Program-made: the position numbers and the translations under genes
The notes under the pieces: generated by a model
Databases searched by the model: none
What the model saw: only the letters and a program-made list of their open reading frames with translations
Told to the model about the DNA's origin: nothing
Assembly (NCBI GenBank): GCA_963754645.1
Contig: CAVWGP010000011.1
Span: 1,054,001 to 1,118,000 of the forward strand
Length of the DNA stretch: 64,000 bases
DNA from: CAVWGP01 sp963754645
Lineage (GTDB): Bacteria; Pseudomonadota; Alphaproteobacteria; Bin65
Reading direction: 5' to 3'
Part shown: in pieces, positions 46,435-54,874 of the stretch
How positions within the stretch are numbered: position 1 is the stretch's first letter
Layout: the number at the start of each line of letters is the position of its first letter

Positions 46435-47110
46435 TGGCGGCCCGCTCACCGAGCGCACGCTCAAATCGGATCTCGACGCGCTCGCCGCCGAGGACGCCGT
46501 CGTCGCGGCGGCGCTCGAGCGCTTCGGCTATCCCGAGCTGCGCCGCCGCCCGCCCGGCTTCGAGGCGCTGCTGCGCGTCATCGTCGGCCAGCAGATCTCG
46601 ACCGGCGCCGCGGCCTCGATCTGGCGCCGCGTCGAAGCCGCCATCGTGCCGCTGACGCCCGCGGTCTATCGCGCCGCCAGCGACGAGGCGCTGCGCGGCT
46701 GCGGCCTGTCGCGCCAGAAGGTGACGTATTCGCGCAGCCTCGCCGAACTCGTCCACAGCGGCGAGGTGCCGCTCGGCGAAATCGCGACGATGCCCGACGC
46801 GGACGCTGTTGCGGCCCTGGTCAAGATCAAGGGCATCGGGCGCTGGACGGCCGAAGTCTATCTGCTCTTCGCCCTCGGCCGGCGCGATATTTTTCCCGCC
46901 GACGATCTCGGCCTCATCGTCGGCATGCAGCGGCTCAAGAATTTGCGCGGCCGGCCCAAGCCCAAGCGCATGGTGGCGCTCGCCGAGCCATGGCGGCCCC
47001 GGCGCAGCGCCGCCGCGCATCTGCTCTGGCACTATTTTCACAAGACGACGGACGAGGCGCGCGTTGCCAAGCCGCCGCGCGCGAACTCGAAACGCAAAGG
47101 AACCGGATGA
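46434..47110 (+). CDS. DNA-3-methyladenine glycosylase II (AlkA/HhH-GPD), start unclear
   Basis: A ~220-residue base-excision repair glycosylase. The helix-hairpin-helix and catalytic Asp are visible in LVKIKGIGRWTAEVYLLFAL and IFPADDLGLIVG, and GQQISTGAAASIWRR precedes them. The conserved frame has no start codon after the upstream stop; the only ATG (46434, overlapping the racemase stop as TGATG) is in another frame and reads MAARSPSAR. A missing base near 46440 would join MAA to PLTERTLKSDLDALAAED. The stop overlaps the next ATG by 4 bp. Confidence 0.78.
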
Positions 47111-47784
47111 GTTTCACGCTCTCGCTCGAAGGCCCGAAATTCGGCCCCGCCGCCGGCGGCGCGCCGCGCCAGCTCGTCATCCTGCTGCACGGCTGGGGCG
47201 CGGACGGCAACGACCTGATCGGCCTGGCGCCGCATTGGGCGCGACTCTTGCCCAACGCGGAATTCCTCTCGCCGCACGCGCCCTATGCGCATGACGGCGG
47301 CTTCGGCCGGCAATGGTATTCGTTGGGCGACCTGTCGCCGCAGGGCGGCTTGCGCGACGACGTGATGCGCGCGCGGGTCGAGGCGGTGGCGCCGATCGTC
47401 AACGCCTATATCGACGCGGAACTCGCGGCGCGCAAGCTCGGCGCCGACAAGCTGGCGCTCGTCGGCTTCTCGCAGGGCACGATGGTGGCACTCTTCGTCG
47501 GCCCGCGCCGCGACAAGGGTCCGCGCGCCATCCTCGGCTATTCCGGGCGCATGATCGGCGGCGACCGCCTCGGCGAGGAAGCCAAGTCGAAGCCCGAGAT
47601 CCTGCTGATTCACGGCGAGGACGACGAGGTGCTGCCCGCCGCGTCGTCGCGCCGCGCCGCCGAGCAATTCAAGGCGGCGGGCTTCGCCGTCGAGGCGAAG
47701 TTCCGCCCCGGCCTCGGCCACGGCATCGACCAGGAGGGCGTCGCCGCCGGCGCCCAATTCCTCAAGCGCGCGCTGGGGGCTTGA
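47107..47784 (+). CDS. Phospholipase/carboxylesterase family alpha/beta hydrolase
   Basis: A 225-residue alpha/beta hydrolase of the YpfH/carboxylesterase 2 family. The oxyanion-hole HGWGADGND lies near residue 29, nucleophile Ser in LVGFSQGTMVAL, Asp in LLIHGEDDEVLP and His in GLGHGIDQEG. No signal peptide. ATG 47107 overlaps the AlkA stop (ATGA), suggesting cotranscription with the repair gene although no functional link is obvious. Likely a short-chain ester hydrolase of undefined substrate. Confidence 0.88.
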   Translation: MSFTLSLEGPKFGPAAGGAPRQLVILLHGWGADGNDLIGLAPHWARLLPNAEFLSPHAPYAHDGGFGRQWYSLGDLSPQGGLRDDVMRARVEAVAPIVNAYIDAELAARKLGADKLALVGFSQGTMVALFVGPRRDKGPRAILGYSGRMIGGDRLGEEAKSKPEILLIHGEDDEVLPAASSRRAAEQFKAAGFAVEAKFRPGLGHGIDQEGVAAGAQFLKRALGA

Positions 47785-47820
47785 CCGGGCGGGCCCGACG
47801 AAGCACAGGCCAAGACGCCG

Positions 47821-48172
47821 CTACAGCAGCGCCTGCAATTTGCCCCGGACCTCCGCCAGGCACCGAGGCCGGGCGCGCGGCCGGCGAACGTCGCCTTTCG
47901 CGCCACGGCGCCCATCGCAAGATCTTGACGTGGTCCCGCGAAGCACAACGCCCGCGGACCTTGAGCGCGGCCGGCAAGGGCGCCGCGAACGAGAAAGCCC
48001 TTGATCTTGCAGTGATCGGGCACAACAGCGCCAACCCCGTCTTTTCGTTGTAGGCTTTGGGGGACAATACGAGAGCTGGACGGCGTCCGGCCTGTTCTTG
48101 GCCCGCTTGCGGATCGAAGCTAAGCCAGATCAGGTCACCGCGATCGGGCGTATAGGGTTTGCGGCTTACCAC
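47821..48172 (-). CDS. MazF/ChpB-like endoribonuclease toxin, frameshifted
   Basis: Start GTG 48172 encodes VVSRKPYTPDRGDLIWLSFD, then GRRPALVLSPKAYN and TGLALLCPITARSR, the PemK/MazF fold with its RNA-binding and catalytic loop. After SRDHVKILRWA the frame is broken at two or more points: ARKATFAGRAP is in a second frame and CLAEVRGKLQALL, ending at 47821, in a third. Repaired, the protein would be ~116 residues, normal for MazF. Unrepaired, it would run on to 47762 with an unrelated tail. It follows the antitoxin gene with a 7-bp overlap. Confidence 0.78.
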
Positions 48173-48399
48173 TCCTCGCGGCCAACCGCCCCGCCGGTCC
48201 TCGTTTCGCCGTGAAGATTGCCCGGTGTCACCCCGGCCAAGAGTTCATCGAGCACATATCTGGGCTTGTGCAGCACGAGGGCGTCGCCACGCGCGACGAT
48301 TTCGATCGCCGATCCTTCGCTGACGCCGAGCTGCGCCGCATAAGCGCGCGGCAGGCGCACCGCCAAACTGTTGCCCCAGCGCGTCACCTGCGTCCGCAT
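48166..48399 (-). CDS. MazE/ChpS-like antitoxin (AbrB fold)
   Basis: A 77-residue AbrB/SpoVT-type antitoxin: MRTQVTRWGNSLAVRLPRAY forms the DNA-binding swapped-hairpin domain, and the C-terminal tail would wrap the MazF-like toxin. It precedes and overlaps the toxin gene, the standard order. An AT-rich segment upstream on its strand (about 48416-48440, around TATGTATAGTCATTG) stands out against the GC-rich background and may hold the autoregulated promoter. ATG 48399 is chosen over a start 13 codons upstream because the family begins at this Met. Confidence 0.85.
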   Translation of the reverse strand: MRTQVTRWGNSLAVRLPRAYAAQLGVSEGSAIEIVARGDALVLHKPRYVLDELLAGVTPGNLHGETRTGGAVGREEW

Positions 48400-48651
48400 C
48401 GAAATTCGCTCCCGTTTGGATACACAATGACTATACATAACCGGCGCGGCGAGATCAATCCGGATTCTGCGGCTACGCCCCGCCGGACGGCGGTTGCGGC
48501 TCGGCCGGGGCCGGGCGTATCGTCAAGCTCGGCGCGCATGTTGATTGAGGTGGTGGAATGACGGGCTGGATTCGGGCGAGACATTTCGCGCAGCGGCATT
48601 CTTTCCGTGCCGCCGGGCGCGGCCCCCGTCCATGGGCCGGCGGGCGAGCGG
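48400..48651. other. Intergenic region between mazE and the binding-protein array
   Basis: 252 bp without a credible gene. The mazE side contains the AT-rich candidate promoter (48416-48440). The right part is GC-rich; it ends with the first binding-protein gene at 48652. I see no repeat of the dispersed families here. Confidence 0.45.
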
Positions 48652-49653
48652 ATGCGGCGACGCGGGTTCATCGCCGCCGCCGTCGGCGCGGCGCTCGCGT
48701 GGCCGCTCGCCGCGCGGGCGCAGCAGCCGGCAAGAGCCGCGCGGATCGGCTTCCTCGCGACCGGCTCGCTCGGATCGCCCGAGCATCGCGCCAATTTCGA
48801 TGCCTTCCGGCAAGCGCTGCGCGAGCGCGGCTATGTCGAGGGCCGCGATATCGTCATCGAATTTCGCGGCGCCGAGGGCAATATCGAGCGGTTCCCCGCG
48901 CTCGCGCGCGAACTCGTCGGCCTCAAGGTCGATCTCATCGTCGCCTCGAACACGCCGGCGGCCCGGGCCGCGCGGCAGGCGACCGGCTCGATTCCCATCG
49001 TCGTGCCGGTCATGGGCGACCCTGTCGGCGACGGGCTCGTGGCCAGCCTCGCCCGGCCGGGCGGAAACGTCACGGGGCTGACATTCCTCGGTCCCGAATT
49101 GACGCCGAAACGCCTTGAGCTGCTCAAGGAAATCCTGCCGAAGCTGTCGCGAGTCGCGGCGCTGTGGCACCCCGGCGCCTATGGCGAACGAACGATGAGC
49201 GACATGCTGCAGCGGATGGAGGCCGCGGCACGCGCGCTCGGCGTGCAACTCGATCGCGTCGGCGTTCGCGATCCCGGCGACATCGAAAGCGCGTTCGCGG
49301 CCATGGCGCGGAACCGCGCCGAAGCCCTTATCGTGTTCCCGAGCCCGATGCTGTTTGCCGAGCGCCGGCGCATCGTCGATCTCGCCGGCCGGCACCGGAT
49401 GCCGTCTGATAGGCATGGCGCGGGAGTTCGCCGAACTTGGGCGGCCTCTCGCGCTTACGGGGCGAACTTCGCGGACCAGTTCCGGCGCTCGGCCGGCTAT
49501 GTCGACAAGATCCTCAAGGGCGCCAAGCCGGCCGATCTCCCGGTCGAGCAGCCGACCAGGTTCGAGCTCGTCGTCAACCTCAAGACGGCGAAGGCGCTCG
49601 GCATCGCGATACCGGCTTCGATTCTCGTGCAAGCGGATGAGGTGATCGAATGA
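48652..49653 (+). CDS. ABC substrate-binding protein, tandem copy A
   Basis: A 333-residue protein of the ABC_sub_bind family (TrpX-like/DUF534). Signal peptide RRRGFIAAAVGAALAWPLAA is followed by RIGFLATGSL, and later GDPVGDGLVASLARPGGNVT and ATKAxALGI-type ending with ADEVIE. Between about 49405 and 49445 the frame is locally shifted: the expected IGMAREFAELG is in another frame, then the original frame resumes at YGANFADQFRR, so two compensating indels are present. First of five head-to-tail paralogues and the most diverged. No permease or ATPase gene is near. Confidence 0.82.
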   Translation: MRRRGFIAAAVGAALAWPLAARAQQPARAARIGFLATGSLGSPEHRANFDAFRQALRERGYVEGRDIVIEFRGAEGNIERFPALARELVGLKVDLIVASNTPAARAARQATGSIPIVVPVMGDPVGDGLVASLARPGGNVTGLTFLGPELTPKRLELLKEILPKLSRVAALWHPGAYGERTMSDMLQRMEAAARALGVQLDRVGVRDPGDIESAFAAMARNRAEALIVFPSPMLFAERRRIVDLAGRHRMPSDRHGAGVRRTWAASRAYGANFADQFRRSAGYVDKILKGAKPADLPVEQPTRFELVVNLKTAKALGIAIPASILVQADEVIE

Positions 49654-50669
49654 TGCAGCGTGGGCGAATGAACCGCCGCCGATTCATTTCCGCCGCCGCC
49701 GGCGCGCTCGCCGCGCCGCGCGCGGCCGGCGCGCAGCAGCCGGGCAAGATGCACCGGCTCGCGATCGTGCATCCGTCGGCCCCCACCGCGGAAATGGCGG
49801 AATCGGGAAATCCGAATTACCGGGCGTTCTTTCAGGGGCTGCGGCGGCTGGGCTATTCCGAGGGCCGCAACCTTCGCGTCGAGCGGCGCTCGGCCGAAGG
49901 CCATGCGGCGCGCTTGGCCGCCATTGCCGAAGAGGTCGTCCGGCTCCGGCCCGATGTCATCTTCGGCTCCTCGAATCGACTGTTGGGGGCGATCAAATCC
50001 TCGACGGGAATGATCCCGATCGTCGGCCTAGTCGCCGACCCGGTCGGCTTAGGGCTTGCCGCCAGCCTGGCGCGGCCGGGCGGGAACTTCACCGGATTCA
50101 GCATTGATGCCGGCGTCGAGATTCTCGGCAAGCGACTGGAGCTTCTGCGCGAGGTCATGCCCGCCGGCCGCGTAATGGCATACCTTACGCCGCGCGCGGT
50201 TTGGGAAAGCAACTACGCCGGCGTCACGCGGGAGGCGGCTCAGCGCGCGAAAGTGACCCTGATCGGTGCGCCGCTCGACGATCCCATCGACGAGGCGGAA
50301 TATCGCCGCGTCTTTGCCGCGATGTCGCAACAAGGGGTGGAATCCTTGATCGTCGGCGAGTACGCCGAGAACTTCACGCATCGGCGGCTCGTTGCCGAAC
50401 TCGCCGCCGCGGCGAAGCTGCCGGCGATCTACGCGTTCCGCGAGTACGCGGAGGCTGGGGGGCTCATGGCCTACGGATCGGACATCGCCGACATTTATCG
50501 CCGCGCCGCCGGCTATGTCGATCTAATACTGAAAGGGGCGAACCCCGGCGATCTTCCAATCCAGCAGCCGACGCGGTTCGAGCTGGTCATCAACCTCAAG
50601 ACCGCCAAGGCGCTCGGCATCAAATTCCCGCCCGCGCTCCTGCTGCGCGCCGACGAGGTGATCGAATGA
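49650..50669 (+). CDS. ABC substrate-binding protein, tandem copy B
   Basis: A 339-residue intact member of the array. It has a Tat-like N-terminus MNRRRFISAAAGALAA, the ligand-fold segments LRRLGYSEGRNLRVERRSAE and DPVGLGLAASLARPGGNFTG, and ends RADEVIE. ATG 49650 overlaps the stop of copy A; the Met at residue 7 (MNRRRF) corresponds to the start of copies C and D and may be the true start. Exported to the periplasm. Ligand unknown; the family includes proteins annotated for branched-chain or aromatic solutes. Confidence 0.88.
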   Translation: MMQRGRMNRRRFISAAAGALAAPRAAGAQQPGKMHRLAIVHPSAPTAEMAESGNPNYRAFFQGLRRLGYSEGRNLRVERRSAEGHAARLAAIAEEVVRLRPDVIFGSSNRLLGAIKSSTGMIPIVGLVADPVGLGLAASLARPGGNFTGFSIDAGVEILGKRLELLREVMPAGRVMAYLTPRAVWESNYAGVTREAAQRAKVTLIGAPLDDPIDEAEYRRVFAAMSQQGVESLIVGEYAENFTHRRLVAELAAAAKLPAIYAFREYAEAGGLMAYGSDIADIYRRAAGYVDLILKGANPGDLPIQQPTRFELVINLKTAKALGIKFPPALLLRADEVIE

Positions 50670-51670
50670 ACCGTCGTCTATTTTTCGCCGCCGCCGCCGG
50701 CGCGCATGGCCGCGCTGCGCGCGGCCCAGGCGCAGCAGCCGGGCAAGGTGTATCGCTTGGCGATGCTGCAGACCGTAGGCCCTGTTGCCGACATGACGAC
50801 GAACCGGAACGTGAACTGGAAGGTTTTCTTCGAGGACCTGCAACGCCTCGGCTATGTCGAGGGACGGAATCTCGCGGTCGAGCGGCGCTCGGCCGAGGGC
50901 GTTACGGCGCGTCGTCTCGCGCTTGCCCGCGAACTGGTCGGGCTCAAGCCGGATGTAATCTTTGCGTTGTCCAACCGGTCGACGCGGCGTTCAAAGCAGC
51001 GAACGCGACCGTCCCGATCGTCGCGATCGTGGCCGATCCCATCGGCTCCGGGTTCGCGGCGAGCCTGCCACGGCCCGGCGGCAATATTACCGGGTTCAGC
51101 ATCGATGTTGGCGCGGAAATCGATTGGCAAATACTTCGCGTTGCTGAAGGAGGTCGTTCCGGCGGCGTCGCGGATGGCCTGCCTGGCTTCGCGGTGGTTT
51201 TGGGAAAGCAAGTTCGCAAGTTTCTTTCGCGAGGCGGCCGAGCGCGCCGGAATCATGACTGGCGGCCGCGGTCTTGGAACCTCCGGCGGACGCAGGCCGA
51301 GTACCGACGCGTCTTCGCGGCCATGGTCCGGGATCGCGTCGATTCGCTCCTTGTCGTCGCTGCGCCGGAAAACTTTGAACAGCGAAGCCTAATTGCGGAA
51401 CTCGCCGCCGAAACGAGGTTGCCGGCGATCTACGGAAATCGCGCGCACGCGGAGGCCGGCGGCCTCATGGCCTACGGCATCGACTTCGGCGCCATCTATC
51501 GCGGCGCTGCCGACTACATCGCTCGCATTCTCAAGGGCGCCAGTCCGGCCGAGCTGCCGTTCCAGCAGCCGACCAGGTTCGAGCTGATTCTCAACCTCAA
51601 GACGGCGGCGGCGCTCGGCATCAAATTCCCGCCCGCGCTCCTGCCGCGCGCCGACGAGGTGATCGAATGA
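50666..51670 (+). CDS. ABC substrate-binding protein, tandem copy C, frameshifted
   Basis: Starts ATG 50666 (overlapping the copy B stop) with MNRRLFFAAAAGA. Recognisable family segments then occur in alternating frames: AQAQQPGKVYRLAMLQTVGP, ANATVPIVAIVADPIGSGFA, LLKEVVPAASRMACLAS and AEYRRVFAAMVRDRVDSLLV, ending PRADEVIE at 51670. Shifts lie near 50700, 50970, 51135 and 51260. Without the shifts, length equals the family norm of ~335 residues. It is more diverged from B, D and E than those are from each other. Confidence 0.75.
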   Translation: MNRRLFFAAAAGAHGRAARGPGAAAGQGVSLGDAADRRPCCRHDDEPERELEGFLRGPATPRLCRGTESRGRAALGRGRYGASSRACPRTGRAQAGCNLCVVQPVDAAFKAANATVPIVAIVADPIGSGFAASLPRPGGNITGFSIDVGAEIDWQILRVAEGGRSGGVADGLPGFAVVLGKQVRKFLSRGGRARRNHDWRPRSWNLRRTQAEYRRVFAAMVRDRVDSLLVVAAPENFEQRSLIAELAAETRLPAIYGNRAHAEAGGLMAYGIDFGAIYRGAADYIARILKGASPAELPFQQPTRFELILNLKTAAALGIKFPPALLPRADEVIE

Positions 51671-52670
51671 ACCGCCGCCGCTTCATCGCCGCCGCCGCCG
51701 GCGCGCTCGCCGCGCCGGGCGCGGCCGCGCGCGCAGCAGCCGGGCAAGGTCTACCGGCTCGCGCTCGTGCATCCGTCGACGCCCGCCGCGGAGATGGCGG
51801 AAACGGGAAGTCCGTATTACCGGGCGTTCTTTCAGGAGCTGCGGCGGCTGGGCTACTCCGAAGGCCGCAACCTTCACGTCGAGCGGCGCTCGGCCGAGGG
51901 CCATAGGGCGCGCTTGGCCGCCATTGCCGAAGAGGTCGTCCGGCTCCGGCCCGATGTCATCTTCGGCGTTGCGAATAATCCGGTGGAAGCAATCAAATCC
52001 GCGACGAGCACGATCCCGATCGTCGGGATTGTCGGCGACCCGGTCGCCTTGGGGCTTGCCGCCAGCCTGGCGCGGCCGGGCGGGAACTTCACCGGGGTCA
52101 GCATCGATGGCGGCATCGAGATTATCGGCAAGCAACTGGAGCTTCTGCGCGAGGTCATGCCCGCCGGCCGCAGAATAGCATACCTATTCCCGCGCGCGGC
52201 TTGGGAGGGCAACGTCGGCGGGATCATACGCGAGGGGGCTCAGCGCGCAAGAGTGACCCTGATCGGCGCGCCGCTTAACGATCCCATCGATGAGGCGGAA
52301 TATCGCCGCGCCTTTGCCGCGATGTCGCAACAAGGGGTGGATTCCTTGATCGTCGGCGCAAACCCCGAGAACTTAAGGCATCGGCGGCTCATTGCCGAGC
52401 TCGCTGCCGAGGCAAGGCTGCCGGCGATTTATCAATACCGTGAATCCGTCGAGGCCGGCGGGCTCATGGCCTACGCGTTCGACGTTACCGACCTGTATCG
52501 CCGCGCCGCCGGCTATGTCGATCTGAATCCTGAAAGGCGCCAATCCCGGCGATCTTCCGATCCAGCAGCCGACCAGGTTCGAGCTGGTCGTCAACCTCAA
52601 GACCGCGAAGGCGCTCGGCCTCACCTTCCCGCCGTCGATCCTGGTGCGCGCCGACGAGGTGATCGAATGA
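51667..52670 (+). CDS. ABC substrate-binding protein, tandem copy D, frameshifted
   Basis: Starts MNRRRFIAAAAGALAAPGAA at ATG 51667; one extra base near 51730 shifts the frame before QQPGKVYRLALVHPSTP. The body GNLHVERRSAEGH-like, GVANNPVEAIKSATSTIPIV and VSIDGGIEIIGKQLELLREV is in one frame; a second shift near 52530 separates YVDLN from the expected LKGANPGDLPIQQPTRFELV. It ends ADEVIE, overlapping copy E. Protein and DNA are nearly identical to copy E over long stretches (for example 51920-52080 against 52930-53090), so the duplication is recent. Confidence 0.78.
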
Positions 52671-53683
52671 AGCCGCCGCGCGCTTCAATCGCCGCCGATT
52701 CGCCGCGCGGGCGGCGCCATTGCCGCGCCGCGCGCGGCCGCGCGCGCAGCAGCCGGGCAAGGTCTACCGGCTCGCGCTCGTGCATCCATCGACGCCCACC
52801 GCGGAGATGGCGGAAACGGGAAATCCGTATTACCGGGCGTTCTTTCAGGAGCTGCGGCGGCTGGGCTATTCCGAGGGCCGCAACCTTCACGTCGAGCGGC
52901 GCTCGGCCGAAGGCCATAGGGCGCGCTTGGCCGCAATTGCCGAAGAGGTCGTCCGGCTCCGGCCCGATGTCATCTTCGGCGTTGCGAATAATCCGGTGGA
53001 AGCAATCAAATCCGCGACGAGCACGATCCCGATCGTCGGGATTGTCGGCGACCCGGTCGCCTTGGGGCTTGCCGCCGGCCTGGCGCGGCCGGGCGGGAAC
53101 TTCACCGGGGTCAGCATCGATGCCGGCATCGAGATTATCGGCAAGCGACTGGAGCTTCTGCGCGAGGTCATGCCCGCCGGCCGCAGAATGGCATACCTAT
53201 ACGCCGCGCGCGGTTTGGGAGGGCAACGTCGGCGGGATCATGCGCGAGGCGGCTCAGCGCGCAAGAGTGACCCTGATCGGCGCGCCGCTTAACGATCCCA
53301 TCGACGAGGCGGAATATCGCCGCGCCTTTGCCGCGATGTCGCAACAAGGGGTAGATTCGTTGATCGTCGGCGCAAGCCCCGAGAACTTAAGACATCGGCG
53401 GCTCATCGCCGAGCTCGCTGCCGAGGCAAGGCTGCCGGCGATTTATCAATTTCGAGAATCCATCGAGGCCGGTGGGCTCATGGCCTACGCGTTCGACGTT
53501 ACCGACATGTTTCGCCGCGCCGCCGGCTATGTCGATCTAATCCTGAAAGGCGCCAATCCCGGCGATCTTCCGATCCAGCAGCCGACCAGGTTCGAGCTGG
53601 TCATCAACCTCAAGACCGCCAAGGCGCTCGGCCTCACGTTTCCGCCGTCGATCCTGGTGCGCGCCGACGAGGTGATCGAATGA
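52667..53683 (+). CDS. ABC substrate-binding protein, tandem copy E, frameshifted
   Basis: Last copy of the array. The N-terminus is garbled (MKPPRASIAADSPRGRR instead of MNRRRF), then the body from QQPGKVYRLALVHPSTPTAE to MPAGRRMAYL is in one frame; near 53205 a single-base shift leads to AVWEGNVGGIMREAAQRARV, and the frame stays open to ADEVIE at 53683. Only a few residues differ from copy D in the shared part. No permease or ATPase follows; the next genes are unrelated and on the other strand. Confidence 0.78.
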   Translation: MKPPRASIAADSPRGRRHCRAARGRARSSRARSTGSRSCIHRRPPRRWRKREIRITGRSFRSCGGWAIPRAATFTSSGARPKAIGRAWPQLPKRSSGSGPMSSSALRIIRWKQSNPRRARSRSSGLSATRSPWGLPPAWRGRAGTSPGSASMPASRLSASDWSFCARSCPPAAEWHTYTPRAVWEGNVGGIMREAAQRARVTLIGAPLNDPIDEAEYRRAFAAMSQQGVDSLIVGASPENLRHRRLIAELAAEARLPAIYQFRESIEAGGLMAYAFDVTDMFRRAAGYVDLILKGANPGDLPIQQPTRFELVINLKTAKALGLTFPPSILVRADEVIE

Positions 53684-53711
53684 TGCGCCGCGAGCAAGTG
53701 AAGTTGCCGCG

Positions 53712-54026
53712 CTACGCCGCCGCCACCAGCCGCCGCTCTGCGCTTTCGACCACCATCGGGCATTCCCAGTCGCGGCGTTCGGGCGGGGCGCCCCAGCGCT
53801 TGGTGACGAGCGCGACCCATTCGGGCGTATAGAGCTTGGCCGCCGCCGCTTTCGATTCCCAAAGATAGATTCCGGCCAGCGTCTTGCCGTCCTCGGCGAT
53901 GCCGTAATATTTGCGGATCAGGCCCGGAATGCCTTGATAAGTGTGCGCCGTCGCCTTGATCGTGGCGTCGAGGTCGGCCTTGGTCGTGCCGGCCGGAACC
54001 TGGAAAATCCAGTGAACGATATGCAT
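53712..54026 (-). CDS. YdhR-like small monooxygenase-fold protein
   Basis: A 104-residue single-domain protein with ferredoxin-like dimeric alpha/beta-barrel features: MHIVHWIFQVPAGTTKADLD at the start, then PGLIRKYYGIAEDGKTLAGI and YLWESKAAAAKLY. This matches the YdhR/mono-oxygenase-like group of unknown function. It lies 26 bp downstream of the peroxiredoxin-like gene on the same strand, so the two may be cotranscribed. A longer open frame that joins it with the preceding gene is due to the frameshift there. Confidence 0.78.
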   Translation of the reverse strand: MHIVHWIFQVPAGTTKADLDATIKATAHTYQGIPGLIRKYYGIAEDGKTLAGIYLWESKAAAAKLYTPEWVALVTKRWGAPPERRDWECPMVVESAERRLVAAA

Positions 54027-54052
54027 GGGCTCTCTCCCGTCGTCGCGATTGT

Positions 54053-54569
54053 TCAAGCGGTGCCGCGGATCGGATAGGCGCGTTCCTGGATCAGCTTGAT
54101 GCCGTTGAGGATAGCGCCAAGATCGGGCCGCGAGAACGGCGCGTTCGAAATATCGATGATCTGCGCCTGGCCCTGCGGATTGAGCACGAACAAGGCGGGT
54201 TCGGGGAAACGGACGGTCGGTTTCCTGGGGCGAGCGCGGGTTGGAAACATAGAGTCCGAGGCGGCGCATATCGGCGACCGCGAGATCGAAGCCGACGGGG
54301 AATTTCGCGCCGATCTCGCCGGACAATGCCTCGGCCTTTTCCTTGGGGTCGCCCGACACCGCGACGATTTCGGTTTTCGCGGCGGCAAAACCGGGCGCCA
54401 GCTCGCCCAGGCCGGTCAGGTATTTTTTGCACAAAGGACAATGTTTGCCGCGATAGACGACGACGAGTTGCCAGCCCTCCCGCGCGCCGCCGAGCTTGAC
54501 CGTCCCGCCGCCGGCCTTAGGCAAAGTGAGTTCGGGCAGGGCGGCGCCGGCGTCGAATTTTTCGTTCAT
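54053..54569 (-). CDS. Peroxiredoxin-like (AhpC/TSA) protein, frameshifted
   Basis: A ~172-residue thioredoxin-fold protein. The active-site region reads VVYRGKHCPLCKKYLTGLGE, with Cys in the position of the peroxidatic cysteine plus a second Cys three residues on. The first frame runs to VSNPRSPQET; an inserted base near 54225 shifts it, and the other frame continues FPEPALFVLNPQGQAQIIDI to the stop at 54053. Members are annotated as peroxiredoxin-like and probably reduce hydroperoxides or disulfides. Confidence 0.8.
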
Positions 54570-54874
54570 GAAACCACTCCTCGACGAAATTGAATTTCGC
54601 TATCGCGTCTTAGCGCAAATCCGTCGGATCGCGGGTCACGATTTGGCGACCGGCTGGCAAACCGGCGCCGCCGAATCATTGACGAATTCCTTAGCGATTC
54701 GAGCCAGTTGCTACCATTGGATAGTGATTTGCTCTCGATTTTTTAAGCCGAAGCTGCTATATGACACGCATGGCGAATGACGAACACATTGGATTTCATG
54801 AGCAATGTGTGACGGACGCGGCACCGAATCGCGTCCGCCTGAGGCCACGCGCGCGCTAGGGCGGAGGCGGCACC
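54570..54874. other. Intergenic region with an inverted repeat upstream of the HNH gene
   Basis: 305 bp between divergent genes, with no supported coding sequence. It is less GC-rich than its surroundings, especially 54690-54770. An 8-bp perfect inverted repeat, ACACATTG (54784-54791) and CAATGTGT (54803-54810), lies 65 bp upstream of the HNH start and could be an operator or a small hairpin. Confidence 0.45.

Noticed and set aside
48211..48561. Reading frame ending MLIEVVE before the binding-protein array, resembling the ADEVIE tail
   Set aside because: Only a few residues match, and the rest has no similarity to the array proteins and overlaps mazE antisense; treated as coincidence.
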